From: Lewinellaceae bacterium
GTDB lineage: Bacteria; Bacteroidota; Bacteroidia; Chitinophagales; Saprospiraceae
NCBI GenBank assembly: GCA_020636255.1
Contig: JACJYE010000022.1
Location: 1-35,142, forward strand
DNA: 35,142 bases
Direction of reading: 5' to 3'
A program made the translations under genes and the position numbers. Each line of letters starts with the position of its first letter. Positions within the stretch are counted from its first letter, which is position 1. Positions 1-8,321 of this stretch are shown here, in pieces. A model generated the notes under the pieces. The model saw nothing but the letters and a program-made list of their open reading frames with translations, was not told the DNA's origin and searched no databases.

Positions 1-284
1 CTTGATTGAACTATCCCCGAACGATGTTTCTATAGATCCTTGAGCCGCGGCACTGCTGGGTTGTTAGCCGGGCATCAAGCCAGTCCAAGGCAGCCAGTTC
101 TCTGACAGGGCCAGGCCCGGAGGGCCGGGAATGTGAAGAAGGCAGATGCAGGCCAACTCCGTTGTCCGGAGGCTGAAGCTGCGCAGGCGGCGGCTTTTTC
201 GGTTCGTTTTTGGCCGCCAAAAAATGAACGAAGGAGATCGGGCAAAATCCAGGAGGCCCGATGATTAGTAAAGCATATAACCAA

Positions 285-298
285 ATGCGATTGCCCTG
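285..298 (+). repeat. Dispersed 14-bp element, copy 1
   Basis: The sequence ATGCGATTGCCCTG occurs here and, inverted, at 34911-34924. Both copies lie outside genes and next to GC-rich GGCC-containing sequence, which suggests a genome-wide intergenic repeat rather than chance. Only two copies are visible in this window. Confidence 0.4.
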
Positions 299-320
299 CG
301 GCCGGGGGCTCCGCCGCGAA

Positions 321-340
321 GGCCTCCAAACAAGCTCTTA
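321..340 (+). repeat. Dispersed element GGCCTCCAAACAAGCTCT, copy 1
   Basis: This copy begins 7 bp beyond the stop codon of the minus-strand gene at 348-3986. The same 20 bases occur inverted at 4101-4120, a 19-base match lies at 4162-4180, and a variant is at 14944-14959 next to another caspase gene's stop. The placement suggests a 3'-end or intergenic repeat; its function is unknown. Confidence 0.6.
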
Positions 341-347
341 GTCAGGC

Positions 348-3300
348 TTATGGGCGTGCTGGCGCGGCGATCGCTGCCAATGCCGCCTGGATCACCTTTT
401 GTGCCAGGCCGGGCATGTTATCTTTGTTGCCATCTACGGAAAAGGAACCTATTTCCCGTCCGGCCTGCTGGACCTTGCCTTCGATGCTTATCGTACCTGC
501 CGACTCGGTGTACAGGCCGGATAGTTTAACCCCCTGGCGGTATTGGGATACATCGATATAGATGAATTCCGGGTTGGGGCCGCGGGCGGATACTTCCTCG
601 AAAGATCCCGACAGCGATTCCGACAGGCCGATATTGTCGGTGAGGGTGTTCAGGTTGAGGAATGTGCTGCGGATAAAAACGGGCCTTTCCCGGGCTAACG
701 GAATATTCACCTTATTGTCGACCTGGCCAATGTCAAAGCTGGCGCCGCCCTTGGGAGAGGCCATTTCCGGTTTCTGGATACCGCCGATGCTTTCGGCCAG
801 GTGCGGCACTCTATCGATAGCGTATTGGAAGAGCATGACGACATCCACAAATTTCCTGTCGCGCAGGGCCTGGCCACTCATGCCCTCCAGCAGGCTGTAG
901 GTCAGCAGCCCTTGTCCATACTGGCTGGCTTCGTAGCTCACTTTGTCGGCAGCGCTGCCGGAGAGGATGAACGTGCCGGTGCGGTCTTTCATGCGGTCGA
1001 GGGCAAGTATCTGGCCCATGTCGAGGGCTTTTTTACCGCTGGATATCTCTTCTACCGCTTTGCCGGAATGGCATGCATCGAAGATGATGGCCTGTTTGAG
1101 CGCTTTCACGGCTTTGAGCCATTCGGTGAGGGTGTCGGTAGAAATAGCGTAGTTGTTGCGCATGCCAGGGTCGGCCAGGTCCATTGTAGCGACGTCTTTG
1201 GTCAGGTAGTAAAAGGCATTTTCCTCGCCAGCGCCATAGGTTGCGCCATGGCCGGAGAAGTAAAGCACGAGGATATCCTCCGCCTTCGCCTGCTTACCGA
1301 TCTCCAGTATCGTTTCCCTGATGTTCTGTTTTGACGAAGTTTTGTCTGCCACCGAGGCGTCGGTGCTGAGCAGGTAGGCCTGTACTTTGCCGGTGGCGCC
1401 TTCCAGCAGGCGGTTTGAAGCGGCCTGAAGCGCCTCCTTCATATTCCAGGCGTCCTTGTCGGGGTATTTGAGCGTAAGGCCTTCACCGGCATACTGGGAA
1501 GTGCCGATGCAGAGGACATAGATATTGGGGTCGCGAATAGTAGCGAACTGCGGTTCACCGCTGTCGCCGGCATCTGCTTCGCCACGCCCGCCGACATAAC
1601 TGGCCGGCTTCCATGGGATAGTATAGGGCTGGCTGGCCAGCCAGCCGCCGGCATTGCGGGTGATGGCCGATACCGTGGCCGCACTGTCGGCCAGGCAGTA
1701 CCCTGCATAGGGGGCCAGGTCGACGGTGATATTGGCCAGCCGTTCCGGGTTGGCATCGGCGATGGCTTCCCGTTGGTTGACGAAGACCGATACCTGGCCC
1801 AGGCCCCCGTTGCGGGGGGTAAGAGCGATGGACAGCTTGTCGCCATCGAGGCTGAGGGATGCATCGGGGAAGAGGCTTACCGTATCCAGCGCCTCACCGC
1901 CGTTGATGGCTTCGGGTTGTGGCCCCAGCAACCGCTGAACCAGCCCGGGTTTGTAGTACCGCCCCTTGAGCTGCTCCAGGGCGATGATCTCCAGCCCTGC
2001 TACGTAATACATCCCTTCCATGGCCCCTGGAGAGGCATCGAAGAAGCCGTCGGGGGTGATGGCCACCCAGTCCTTTGTATCCAGGGCGATGAGCTTAACG
2101 ATCCCGCGGCCACTGGCCGTTTCCCATACTATAGCCGAATTGTCGTCGCTACCCGTAATGGCATACATTCCGTTGGCAGAAAAAGCGGCGGCGAGCACTG
2201 CGCCGTCATGCCCGTGTAGGCCATGCTGCAGAGGGCCGCCGATATCCCACATCCTGGCCTGGCCGTCCTGATACCCTACTAGTAAGCTTTTACTGTCGGG
2301 CGAGAAGGCCAGGGCGCTGATCGAGGCATCAAAAACGTCGTGTTCCCATTCCCGCACGAAGCTGCCGTCAATATTCCAGAGTTTGAGGCTCCCCTGGCTG
2401 TCTGTAGCTACAAACTGGCCGTCGGGCGAGAAAGCTGCGAGCATGCTTGTGCTGCCGAACTTTCCGATGCTGGTTCCCAGCGTATCCCACATAGCGATAG
2501 GCTGTCCGCTATTGTCCATGAGGCTGAAACTGATATCCTGGTTGCCGCTGGCGAACTGCGCGGCGCCTTGCCCGCCGAGCCCTTGCTGGCCGGAGAGGAA
2601 ATAACGGCTGTCGGGAGAAAAGCTCAGGCATGAAATAGCCCGCTCATGGGCCTGGATGGGCTTTTGGGCAGCTTTGCCTTCAGAGGCCCATAAGGTGACC
2701 TGCCCGGCATAGTTGCCCAGGGCGAGGTAGCGGCCGTTGGGGGAATAAGCTAAGCAGGACGCGCTGCCGTCGAAAAAGCGTTTGTATTCCTTCAGCGGGG
2801 CCCCGGAAAAGCTCCAGAGCTTAGCGGTTTTACTTTCATCGGCGATCAGCACACCCGAGCCGTCGGGGGCCAAGGCTGAAGGAGCGTTGTACGCTGTGGC
2901 AACGGGGAAGGCCTGTACAGCGCGGCTGTCGGTATGCCAAAGCCTGGTGTGCTGGGCATTGCCACCGGTAAGCAGGTATTTCCCGTCAGCAGAGAACTCC
3001 ACCGACCTGACGGCGCTGGAGTGCCCGGTAAACCGCCTGACGATCTTGCCTTCGGTATTGAGCAACACGGCGTCCTTTTCATCCCCGCCTGCCAGCAGGA
3101 ATTTGCTGTCCGGCGACCAGGCGACGCCGTTGACGCCAAAGCCGAAGGGTTGGGCTTTACCTACGTTTTTTCCGTCTCTGCTCCAGATAAAGATGTTCCC
3201 GTCTTCGCTGGCCGTTGCGAAGTATTTTCCGTCGGGTGAAAAAGCATTGCTGGTGATCTCGTCTTTGTGGCGGTTGATCTTTTCGAGCTTTTCGCCATGC

Positions 3301-3986
3301 TCACCCCAGAGGATCACCTGTTCGGCATCGCAGCCGGTGGCGATCCGGCTGCCGTCGGGTGAGAATGCCACGGTATTAATGGCGCCGCTATGGCCTGTGA
3401 GCACATTAATGAGCTTGCCGTCGGGTTGATATAAGCGGGCAACGTGGCCTTTACCTGCCGCCAGCACCCGCCCGTTGTCATCCATCGATAGCGCGGTGAT
3501 GGCCTGGCTGGCGCCGGTAAAAGCGCGCACCACGGGGAAGCCCGGTTCATCCAGGCTGAGCAGCCGCACCTCTCCGTTCTGGTGGCCGGTAAGCAAATGG
3601 TGGCTGTCGGGCGAAAAAATGGCTGCGGTAATAGGCGCGAACCGATCGGAAAGGGTATCGGTGGGGTTGCCGTTCTTATCCCATAGGTGTAGGGTGATGC
3701 TGGCCCCTCTTTCGAGGGTTAGCATGCGCTGCCCGTCGGGCGCGAAGGCGACTTTGGACACCGGGTTGTTATGGCCTTTGAGTATTTTGACGAGTTGCCC
3801 CGTTCGGGCATTCCACATGCGGGCGGTATTGTCCATGCCGCCGGTGAGCACGTACTGGCCGTTGGGAGCATAAGCCACCGATGTGACTTCCACCGAATGG
3901 CCGATCGGTATGACGAGCGTTGCTTTTTGAGCTTGGAGGGAAAGGGCTGGAATGCTAAGGGTTAGCAGGATAAGTAGTTCTCTCAT
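348..3986 (-). CDS. Exported WD40-repeat caspase-family protease (paralogue A)
   Basis: The predicted product is 1212 residues. A signal peptide (MRELLILLTLS, cleavage after about Leu-Gln-Ala) is followed by about 14 WD40-like repeats, each marked by an F/Y-S/A-P-D/N-G/S turn, up to about residue 680. A linker with an FDASPGAM motif and a beta-rich segment lead to a peptidase C14 domain. His913 (YFSGHG) and Cys972 (DACHSG) form the caspase dyad, 59 residues apart. The last 110 residues match the other paralogues. Family knowledge: C14 enzymes are cysteine proteases, often cutting after Asp or Arg/Lys; WD40 propellers bind partners. Export to the periplasm or surface is inferred from the signal peptide. 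I chose the ATG at 3986 because it places the signal peptide at the N terminus; an in-frame upstream ATG at 4028 would add 14 non-signal residues. Substrate and trigger are unknown. Confidence 0.92.
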   Translation of the reverse strand: MRELLILLTLSIPALSLQAQKATLVIPIGHSVEVTSVAYAPNGQYVLTGGMDNTARMWNARTGQLVKILKGHNNPVSKVAFAPDGQRMLTLERGASITLHLWDKNGNPTDTLSDRFAPITAAIFSPDSHHLLTGHQNGEVRLLSLDEPGFPVVRAFTGASQAITALSMDDNGRVLAAGKGHVARLYQPDGKLINVLTGHSGAINTVAFSPDGSRIATGCDAEQVILWGEHGEKLEKINRHKDEITSNAFSPDGKYFATASEDGNIFIWSRDGKNVGKAQPFGFGVNGVAWSPDSKFLLAGGDEKDAVLLNTEGKIVRRFTGHSSAVRSVEFSADGKYLLTGGNAQHTRLWHTDSRAVQAFPVATAYNAPSALAPDGSGVLIADESKTAKLWSFSGAPLKEYKRFFDGSASCLAYSPNGRYLALGNYAGQVTLWASEGKAAQKPIQAHERAISCLSFSPDSRYFLSGQQGLGGQGAAQFASGNQDISFSLMDNSGQPIAMWDTLGTSIGKFGSTSMLAAFSPDGQFVATDSQGSLKLWNIDGSFVREWEHDVFDASISALAFSPDSKSLLVGYQDGQARMWDIGGPLQHGLHGHDGAVLAAAFSANGMYAITGSDDNSAIVWETASGRGIVKLIALDTKDWVAITPDGFFDASPGAMEGMYYVAGLEIIALEQLKGRYYKPGLVQRLLGPQPEAINGGEALDTVSLFPDASLSLDGDKLSIALTPRNGGLGQVSVFVNQREAIADANPERLANITVDLAPYAGYCLADSAATVSAITRNAGGWLASQPYTIPWKPASYVGGRGEADAGDSGEPQFATIRDPNIYVLCIGTSQYAGEGLTLKYPDKDAWNMKEALQAASNRLLEGATGKVQAYLLSTDASVADKTSSKQNIRETILEIGKQAKAEDILVLYFSGHGATYGAGEENAFYYLTKDVATMDLADPGMRNNYAISTDTLTEWLKAVKALKQAIIFDACHSGKAVEEISSGKKALDMGQILALDRMKDRTGTFILSGSAADKVSYEASQYGQGLLTYSLLEGMSGQALRDRKFVDVVMLFQYAIDRVPHLAESIGGIQKPEMASPKGGASFDIGQVDNKVNIPLARERPVFIRSTFLNLNTLTDNIGLSESLSGSFEEVSARGPNPEFIYIDVSQYRQGVKLSGLYTESAGTISIEGKVQQAGREIGSFSVDGNKDNMPGLAQKVIQAALAAIAAPARP

Positions 3987-4007
3987 GATAGATTTGGGTT
4001 GTTCACA

Positions 4008-4025
4008 GCAGCTACGTATAGCTGC
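4008..4025. promoter_or_regulatory. Small dyad in the leader of caspase gene A
   Basis: GCAGCTA and TAGCTGC form a perfect 7-bp inverted repeat with a 4-base spacer, 22 bp upstream of the start codon of the gene at 348-3986. It could be an operator or an RNA hairpin in the leader. No promoter box matching the Bacteroidota consensus could be tied to it. Confidence 0.3.
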
Positions 4026-4100
4026 CATATCAGGTGTATAGAAATCAGCTGGTGCAGCTGGTATTCTGCATGATATAAGTGAAAATAGTGAATAATTTTA

Positions 4101-4180
4101 TAAGAGCTTGTTTGGAGGCCAGCCTTTGAGCTAAAAAAGGACACTTTTCGCTATCAAATCCGGCCTCCAAACAAGCTCTA
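4101..4180. repeat. Inverted pair of the GGCCTCCAAACAAGCTCT element (stem-loop)
   Basis: Two copies face each other: 4101-4120 (minus orientation) and 4162-4180 (plus orientation). They can form a stem of about 19 bp around a 41-base loop. It lies in the gap of 290 bp between the small secreted gene (stop at 4277) and the caspase gene start (3986). It could end or attenuate the transcript passing from one to the other, but there is no clear U-tract, so termination is only a possibility. Confidence 0.55.
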
Positions 4181-4276
4181 AAGCAATACCTCCACCCGGG
4201 TTTTTCACCAGGCGGAGGCTTACTCAGGTGTAATCCCAATTTCCACCTGAGTTCATACAGAGATTCTTGAAACGCT

Positions 4277-4747
4277 TTAATTCTTGGCCACTGCGAAATT
4301 TGAGGCATCATATTTTTCATCGACATACAACTTGCCGTTGCCGGTGTTGGATATCTTTTCAGCCCTGCCGTCAATGGCACTATCCATTGTATTGTTTATG
4401 GATAACATCCCCTCGTTCTGTATGGTGCCGATGATCAGGATGCCGGTATTGTAAGTATTGCCGCCATCGATGGCCAACTGTCCCGACGGAGTGATATTCA
4501 GCCGGGCGCCGCCTTCTATTTCCAGGTGCGCTATAGCGGGCACTGCTTTGGTGACTTCGGGGTAGTTATTGTGCCACAAGTGGGGGATTACCACGTTATC
4601 GTTCCAGTCGGGCACACGTTGGTTGCTCCAGTTGCGGGCTTCCATCCAGTCGGTAGGCCGTCCGGGCGTTCCGCCTTTCCATACGCTTTGGGCGAAAGTA
4701 GTCATGCTGCTCATCAGAATTATGGAAATGATCATCTGCTTTTTCAT
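4277..4747 (-). CDS. Small secreted NW-motif protein (copy 1), partner of caspase A
   Basis: The product is 156 residues with a signal peptide (MKKQMIISIILMSS, cleavage near Thr-Phe-Ala). The mature part begins W-K-G-G-T-P-G, then TDWMEARNWS, a D-N-V-V-I-P stretch, and a LEIEGGARL segment. This pattern, W-x-G then D-W then N-W then D-x-V-x-I-P then L-x-I-x-x-G-A-x-L, is known from beta-helical segments of secreted Bacteroidota proteins. Here a single unit stands alone, with no adhesin or sorting domain. A clear paralogue lies at 22525-23028, also just upstream of a member of the caspase family. I chose the ATG at 4747 to put the signal peptide first; ATG codons at 4771 and 4807 are alternatives. 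The role is unknown; a ligand or cofactor of the exported WD40-caspase is a guess from linkage. Confidence 0.75.
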   Translation of the reverse strand: MKKQMIISIILMSSMTTFAQSVWKGGTPGRPTDWMEARNWSNQRVPDWNDNVVIPHLWHNNYPEVTKAVPAIAHLEIEGGARLNITPSGQLAIDGGNTYNTGILIIGTIQNEGMLSINNTMDSAIDGRAEKISNTGNGKLYVDEKYDASNFAVAKN

Positions 4748-4916
4748 GGCTTTGTGTTTTGGTGTGTTCATCCTATTGATTTTACAGCGCCGGGCAAGGT
4801 TACCCATGGTGGCCTTTTTTTTTTAATCGTTACTTGGTACGCCGTAAAAAAAAATCGCAACTTCGTCGTTTGTGTGGGGGATAGGTTTACAGGTTGCACC
4901 TAAAATGCTCATATTT

Positions 4917-5735
4917 ATGAACAGGCAGCACTTAAAAGAAATGGCCGGCAGCGGGGATTTCGAAAGCGCATTCCAGGCGTTGCTGGGTTATGGCAAAAGC
5001 CAGGGCGACAAAGCGTGGTACAATGCCGTTCTGGTGCAGTATAACAACTTCAAAGCATTGGAACAGCAGCAGTTGATGGCCACCTTGTCGAACGAAGAAA
5101 CGGGGCTTGCCCGAAACCGCGTGCTTTCCGGCCTGTTGTCCCTCATCGACACCTTACCAGGCGAAGGAGATGGCATGCCTCAGCAGCCCGGCGCCCCGGA
5201 GCAAAGCCGGGCCGGTAAGCTGCGCTGGGCCCCCTGGCTGGCCGCCGCCGCCCTGCTGATCATTATTGCCGTAGTGTTTGCCAGGCTGGGAGGGAGTGAA
5301 AAGCCTTCTGATGGTTCCACAACTGCTACTGCCGAACCGGCCCCTGCGGGTGAAAGCCTGGCCGTCGGTTTCCCAAAAGGCGACGCTATCGTTTTTACCG
5401 CGTCCACCGGCGATGAGGTGAGCTATCGTTTTCTGAACGGCCAGCTGAAGGACACCGGGGGCGGCGCCCGGCAACTGAGCTTTACGGCCCGGTGCCAGGC
5501 CCGCAAAGGTTATGGCGTGAACTTCTGGGATGATAGTTTCCGGCTGGAGCTGGACGGCAACGGCCTGTTCCTGGCCCCTTCCAGTGACCTGAATGAGGTG
5601 GTGGAGAATAACAGTTATAAAGACGGCGTGTTGTCTTTTGAATTGAAAGAGCCCTTTTCCAGCCTGAGCCTCCTTATCAGCAACCCCTGGGATCGCAACG
5701 ACATTCGAAAACTGCCCCTGGAAGTGATAAAATGA
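4917..5735 (+). CDS. EAD11-like adaptor domain membrane protein
   Basis: The product is 272 residues. Residues 1-80 are helical and resemble effector-associated domain 11: an E-M-x-G-x-G-D-F-E-x-A-F-x-x-L-L start, WYNAVLVQYNNFKALEQQQL in the middle, and an N-R-x-L-x-x-L-L-x-L-I-D end. Residues 104-123 are a transmembrane helix preceded by basic residues. Residues 150-272 are a beta-rich domain I do not recognise. Known: EADs are small homotypic adaptors coupling sensors to effectors such as TIR, caspase or trypsin-like proteases in bacterial conflict systems. Inferred: the EAD is cytoplasmic and the C-terminal part periplasmic. The gene is divergent from the small secreted gene and caspase A, 169 bp apart, and its stop is 13 bp from the converging DUF2264 gene. 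I chose ATG 4917; ATG 4905 would add four residues. No other EAD is visible in the window. Confidence 0.75.
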   Translation: MNRQHLKEMAGSGDFESAFQALLGYGKSQGDKAWYNAVLVQYNNFKALEQQQLMATLSNEETGLARNRVLSGLLSLIDTLPGEGDGMPQQPGAPEQSRAGKLRWAPWLAAAALLIIIAVVFARLGGSEKPSDGSTTATAEPAPAGESLAVGFPKGDAIVFTASTGDEVSYRFLNGQLKDTGGGARQLSFTARCQARKGYGVNFWDDSFRLELDGNGLFLAPSSDLNEVVENNSYKDGVLSFELKEPFSSLSLLISNPWDRNDIRKLPLEVIK

Positions 5736-5748
5736 GTGAGGTGCTGTA

Positions 5749-7020
5749 TCAATCCTCGTAGTAGGCCCTGTCTTTTTCCATATCCATACCGCCGAATATT
5801 TTCCTGGAAGTCCAGGGCTCGGGCGGAGCTGACCAGAATGGCGCCTCCGGCGGCAGGCCCAGCGGCAGGAAGCCCGTAGCGCAGAGATACAGGCTGCCGG
5901 TAGAGATATAACTTTCCGCCAACCCCGGCTGGTGGCCGCAAAGCCCCAGCTGTAGCCACCCTGCTTCGTCGAAGGCGCCTGGGGCTTCCATCAGCGTTTT
6001 GAGGACAGCCGACAGGGCGTTCCGCACCTGGCCAGGAGGCAGCCCGTCGGGTAGCTGTTGCCACAAAGCCATTTGCCCCAGTAGCTGGAACGCTCCGAAG
6101 CGGTAGGTAATAGAACGCCCGATGGCCGGGAAAGTGCCTTCCGGGCTGATGAGGCGCTCCTGGATGAGGGCATAACGCTGCGCCCTTTTCAAAGCGGTTT
6201 CGTAATGCTCGCCGGCCCGCTGGCCGTGTTCTTTGAGCACTTTCAGAATGTCCAGCAGCATAGGTTGTATGACATAACTGTTGTAGTAATCCCAGTGGAA
6301 GTCGGGCCCGTCGCCATACCAGCCGTCGCCTTTGTACCACTCCAGGTGTTTCCGCACGGCATAATCCACCCGCATCTTGTCCCAGTTCTCTCCCACAGAC
6401 AGAAAAAAGGCTTCGATCATGGCGCTGAACAACAGCCAGTTGTTGTAGAATGGCTGGATGGCCCGGCTTTTCATCAGTTCGCTGATCAGCCTGCTTTGCA
6501 CAGGGCTTTCCAGCGCTTCCCATAGTTGCCGGGGCGCCCGCAGCATGGCGTGGGCCAGAAAGGCGGCGTCGACCAGAGGCTGAGCTCCCGCTTCGCTGAA
6601 GTTGAGGTAATCCGGCGACTGCGGCGATACACCCTGGGTGATGCTTTTGACATAGCGTTCTCTAAACCTGGTTCTAAGCGCCTGCTCCTCCACACTGCCG
6701 CCTTCCAGATCCAGCCAGGGGGCCAGGCCCGCCATCAGCCGCCCGAAAGCTTCGAGGTAGGTGAAGTGCATACGCCCTTCCAGGCTGGCGCCTTTGCCAT
6801 AGCTTACCGGCATGTTTTTGCGCAAGGTTCCTTCGGCCAGGTTATCCAGCACAGGCCCGGCGATGCGGGCCAGCATGTTAACCCAATATTCACGGGAATC
6901 TGCTTCCTCACGCCCGGCTGTTTCATGGCCAGCGGCGGCGGCCCGGCGCCAATACAAAGGCGTTAACCCCATGGCCGCAGAGCCGGACAGCATTCTTTTC
7001 AGCCAGTTTCTTCGATCCAT
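5749..7020 (-). CDS. DUF2264 family protein with Tat-like signal
   Basis: The product is 423 residues. It starts M-D-R-R-N-W-L-K-R-M-L, a twin-arginine type signal followed by an Ala-rich stretch. The body matches the DUF2264 pattern: PVLDNLAEGTLRKNMPVSYG near the front, then TYLEAFGRLMAGLAPWL, then HLEWYKGDGWYGDGPDFHWD and a YYNSYVIQPML segment, consistent with an (alpha/alpha)6-barrel. DUF2264 proteins commonly accompany GH88/GH105 unsaturated uronyl hydrolases in polysaccharide loci, and the neighbour here is a GH88 gene, divergently placed 52 bp away. Export and an active enzyme are inferred; the substrate cannot be told. There is no SusC/SusD pair, lyase or sulfatase nearby, so it is not a complete utilisation locus. 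Confidence 0.85.
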   Translation of the reverse strand: MDRRNWLKRMLSGSAAMGLTPLYWRRAAAAGHETAGREEADSREYWVNMLARIAGPVLDNLAEGTLRKNMPVSYGKGASLEGRMHFTYLEAFGRLMAGLAPWLDLEGGSVEEQALRTRFRERYVKSITQGVSPQSPDYLNFSEAGAQPLVDAAFLAHAMLRAPRQLWEALESPVQSRLISELMKSRAIQPFYNNWLLFSAMIEAFFLSVGENWDKMRVDYAVRKHLEWYKGDGWYGDGPDFHWDYYNSYVIQPMLLDILKVLKEHGQRAGEHYETALKRAQRYALIQERLISPEGTFPAIGRSITYRFGAFQLLGQMALWQQLPDGLPPGQVRNALSAVLKTLMEAPGAFDEAGWLQLGLCGHQPGLAESYISTGSLYLCATGFLPLGLPPEAPFWSAPPEPWTSRKIFGGMDMEKDRAYYED

Positions 7021-7072
7021 TGTGTTTCAGGTTGTATCTTGAAAACAGTAAGATCGATGAAAAAAAGAGAAT

Positions 7073-8311
7073 ATGAAAAAGCGGATCACCAACTTATGCT
7101 TTTGTTTGGGCCTTCTGGCCCTGGGAAGTGGCTGTAACAGCGGTAACACATCAGGCCGTGCTGCCAGCGGCGACGGCCTCGACAGCCTTATCGCTTCGGA
7201 GCTGGCCTTTGCGGCGGGCCAGGCCCTGCTTTTGGATAGCCAATGTCCCGATACTCTTTTTCCGCGCACCTTCGAACAAGACAGCGTTCGGTGCAGCCGT
7301 TCCGGGTGGTGGACTACCGGTTTTTTCCCTGGTGAGCTTTGGTACCTCTATGAGGCCAGCGGCGATGACCTTTTCCGCAATCGCGCCCGGGCCCGCACGG
7401 CAGCGCTTACCTCCGAGCAGTATAACCGCAACGACCACGACCTGGGTTTTAAATTGTATAACAGCTTTGGCAACGGCTTGCGGCTCACGGGCGACAGTTC
7501 CTATACGCCTGTTCTGCTGCAGGGCGCCACGAGCCTGTTAACGCGTTTTCACCCTTCCGTCGGGCTCATTATGTCGTGGAATCCCAACCCGGGCAGGGGC
7601 TGGGATTATCCCGTCATTATCGATAATATGATGAACCTCGAACTGCTCTTCTGGGCCAGCAGGGCCAGCGGCAACCCGGTATACGCCGAACGGGCCATCG
7701 CCCATGCCGACAAGACCCTCGCCAACCACTTCAGGGAAGATAACAGCAGTTACCACGTCGTTTCCTATGATTCCATCACGGGACAGCCACAGGCCAAAGA
7801 GACCGCCCAGGGCTATTCTAATGCATCGGCCTGGGCGCGCGGGCAGGCCTGGGGGCTCTACGGTTACACTATGGCCTATCGGGAGACGGGCTTCGCCCGG
7901 TATCTCGAACAGGCTACCCGGATCGCCGATTTTATCCTTCAGAACCCAAACCTTCCCGAGGACAAAGTGCCGTACTGGGATTTCGACACCCCCGACAGCC
8001 TGAAGGTATACCGCGATGTCTCGGCAGCCGCCATTACCTGCTCGGCCCTGATAGAGCTGAGCCGCTATGTGGCCGGGGAGCAACAGCAGTTCTACCTGGA
8101 TAGCGCCGTCCAGATACTGCGCAGCCTGGCGGCGGCGCCCTACCGGGCCGAAAAAGGGGAGAACGGCGGTTTTCTGCTGAAGCACAGCGTAGGCAGCATT
8201 CCGCACGGTAGCGAAGTGGACGTGCCGCTGAGTTATGCCGATTATTACTTCGTCGAATCCCTGCTGCGGCTGAAGCGCCTGCGCGCAGGGGAGGAGGTGG
8301 TTAAGCAGTAG
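7073..8311 (+). CDS. GH88 unsaturated glucuronyl hydrolase, lipoprotein
   Basis: The product is 412 residues. A lipoprotein signal ends LALGSGC, giving Cys21 as the lipid-modified residue. The rest fits glycoside hydrolase family 88: R-S-G-W-W-T-T-G-F-F-P-G-E-L-W, then the N-D-H-D-L-G-F segment, then VIIDNMMNLELLFWAS, then SNASAWARGQAWGLYGY and a P-Y-W-D-F-D-T-P-D segment. In this family the Asp in the H-D-L-G motif and the Asp in the I-D-N-M-M motif are the catalytic pair that hydrates the 4,5-double bond left by polysaccharide lyases. The target could be ulvan, glycosaminoglycan or pectin-type oligosaccharide. The gene is divergent from a DUF2264 gene and ends 10 bp from the converging AAA ATPase gene. 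The lipobox suggests anchoring in the periplasm or outer membrane. Confidence 0.93.
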   Translation: MKKRITNLCFCLGLLALGSGCNSGNTSGRAASGDGLDSLIASELAFAAGQALLLDSQCPDTLFPRTFEQDSVRCSRSGWWTTGFFPGELWYLYEASGDDLFRNRARARTAALTSEQYNRNDHDLGFKLYNSFGNGLRLTGDSSYTPVLLQGATSLLTRFHPSVGLIMSWNPNPGRGWDYPVIIDNMMNLELLFWASRASGNPVYAERAIAHADKTLANHFREDNSSYHVVSYDSITGQPQAKETAQGYSNASAWARGQAWGLYGYTMAYRETGFARYLEQATRIADFILQNPNLPEDKVPYWDFDTPDSLKVYRDVSAAAITCSALIELSRYVAGEQQQFYLDSAVQILRSLAAAPYRAEKGENGGFLLKHSVGSIPHGSEVDVPLSYADYYFVESLLRLKRLRAGEEVVKQ

Positions 8312-8321
8312 AAGGTGGAAG

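Larger units (their letters stand above)
1..347. other. Non-coding left flank with dispersed repeats
   Basis: I find no convincing gene here. Short open frames exist on the minus strand, but they are Pro/Ser/Arg-rich, have no recognisable domain and overlap one another in different frames. The stretch holds one copy of a 14-bp element (285-298) that recurs inverted near the right end of the window, and one copy of an 18-20 bp element (321-340) lying just beyond the stop of the adjacent caspase gene. Confidence 0.55.

Noticed and set aside
11..329. Overlapping small minus-strand frames at the left end
   Set aside because: Two frames overlap, neither has a domain, and composition is that of a Pro/Ser/Arg-rich GC-skewed translation. 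Repeats in the same stretch argue for non-coding DNA.
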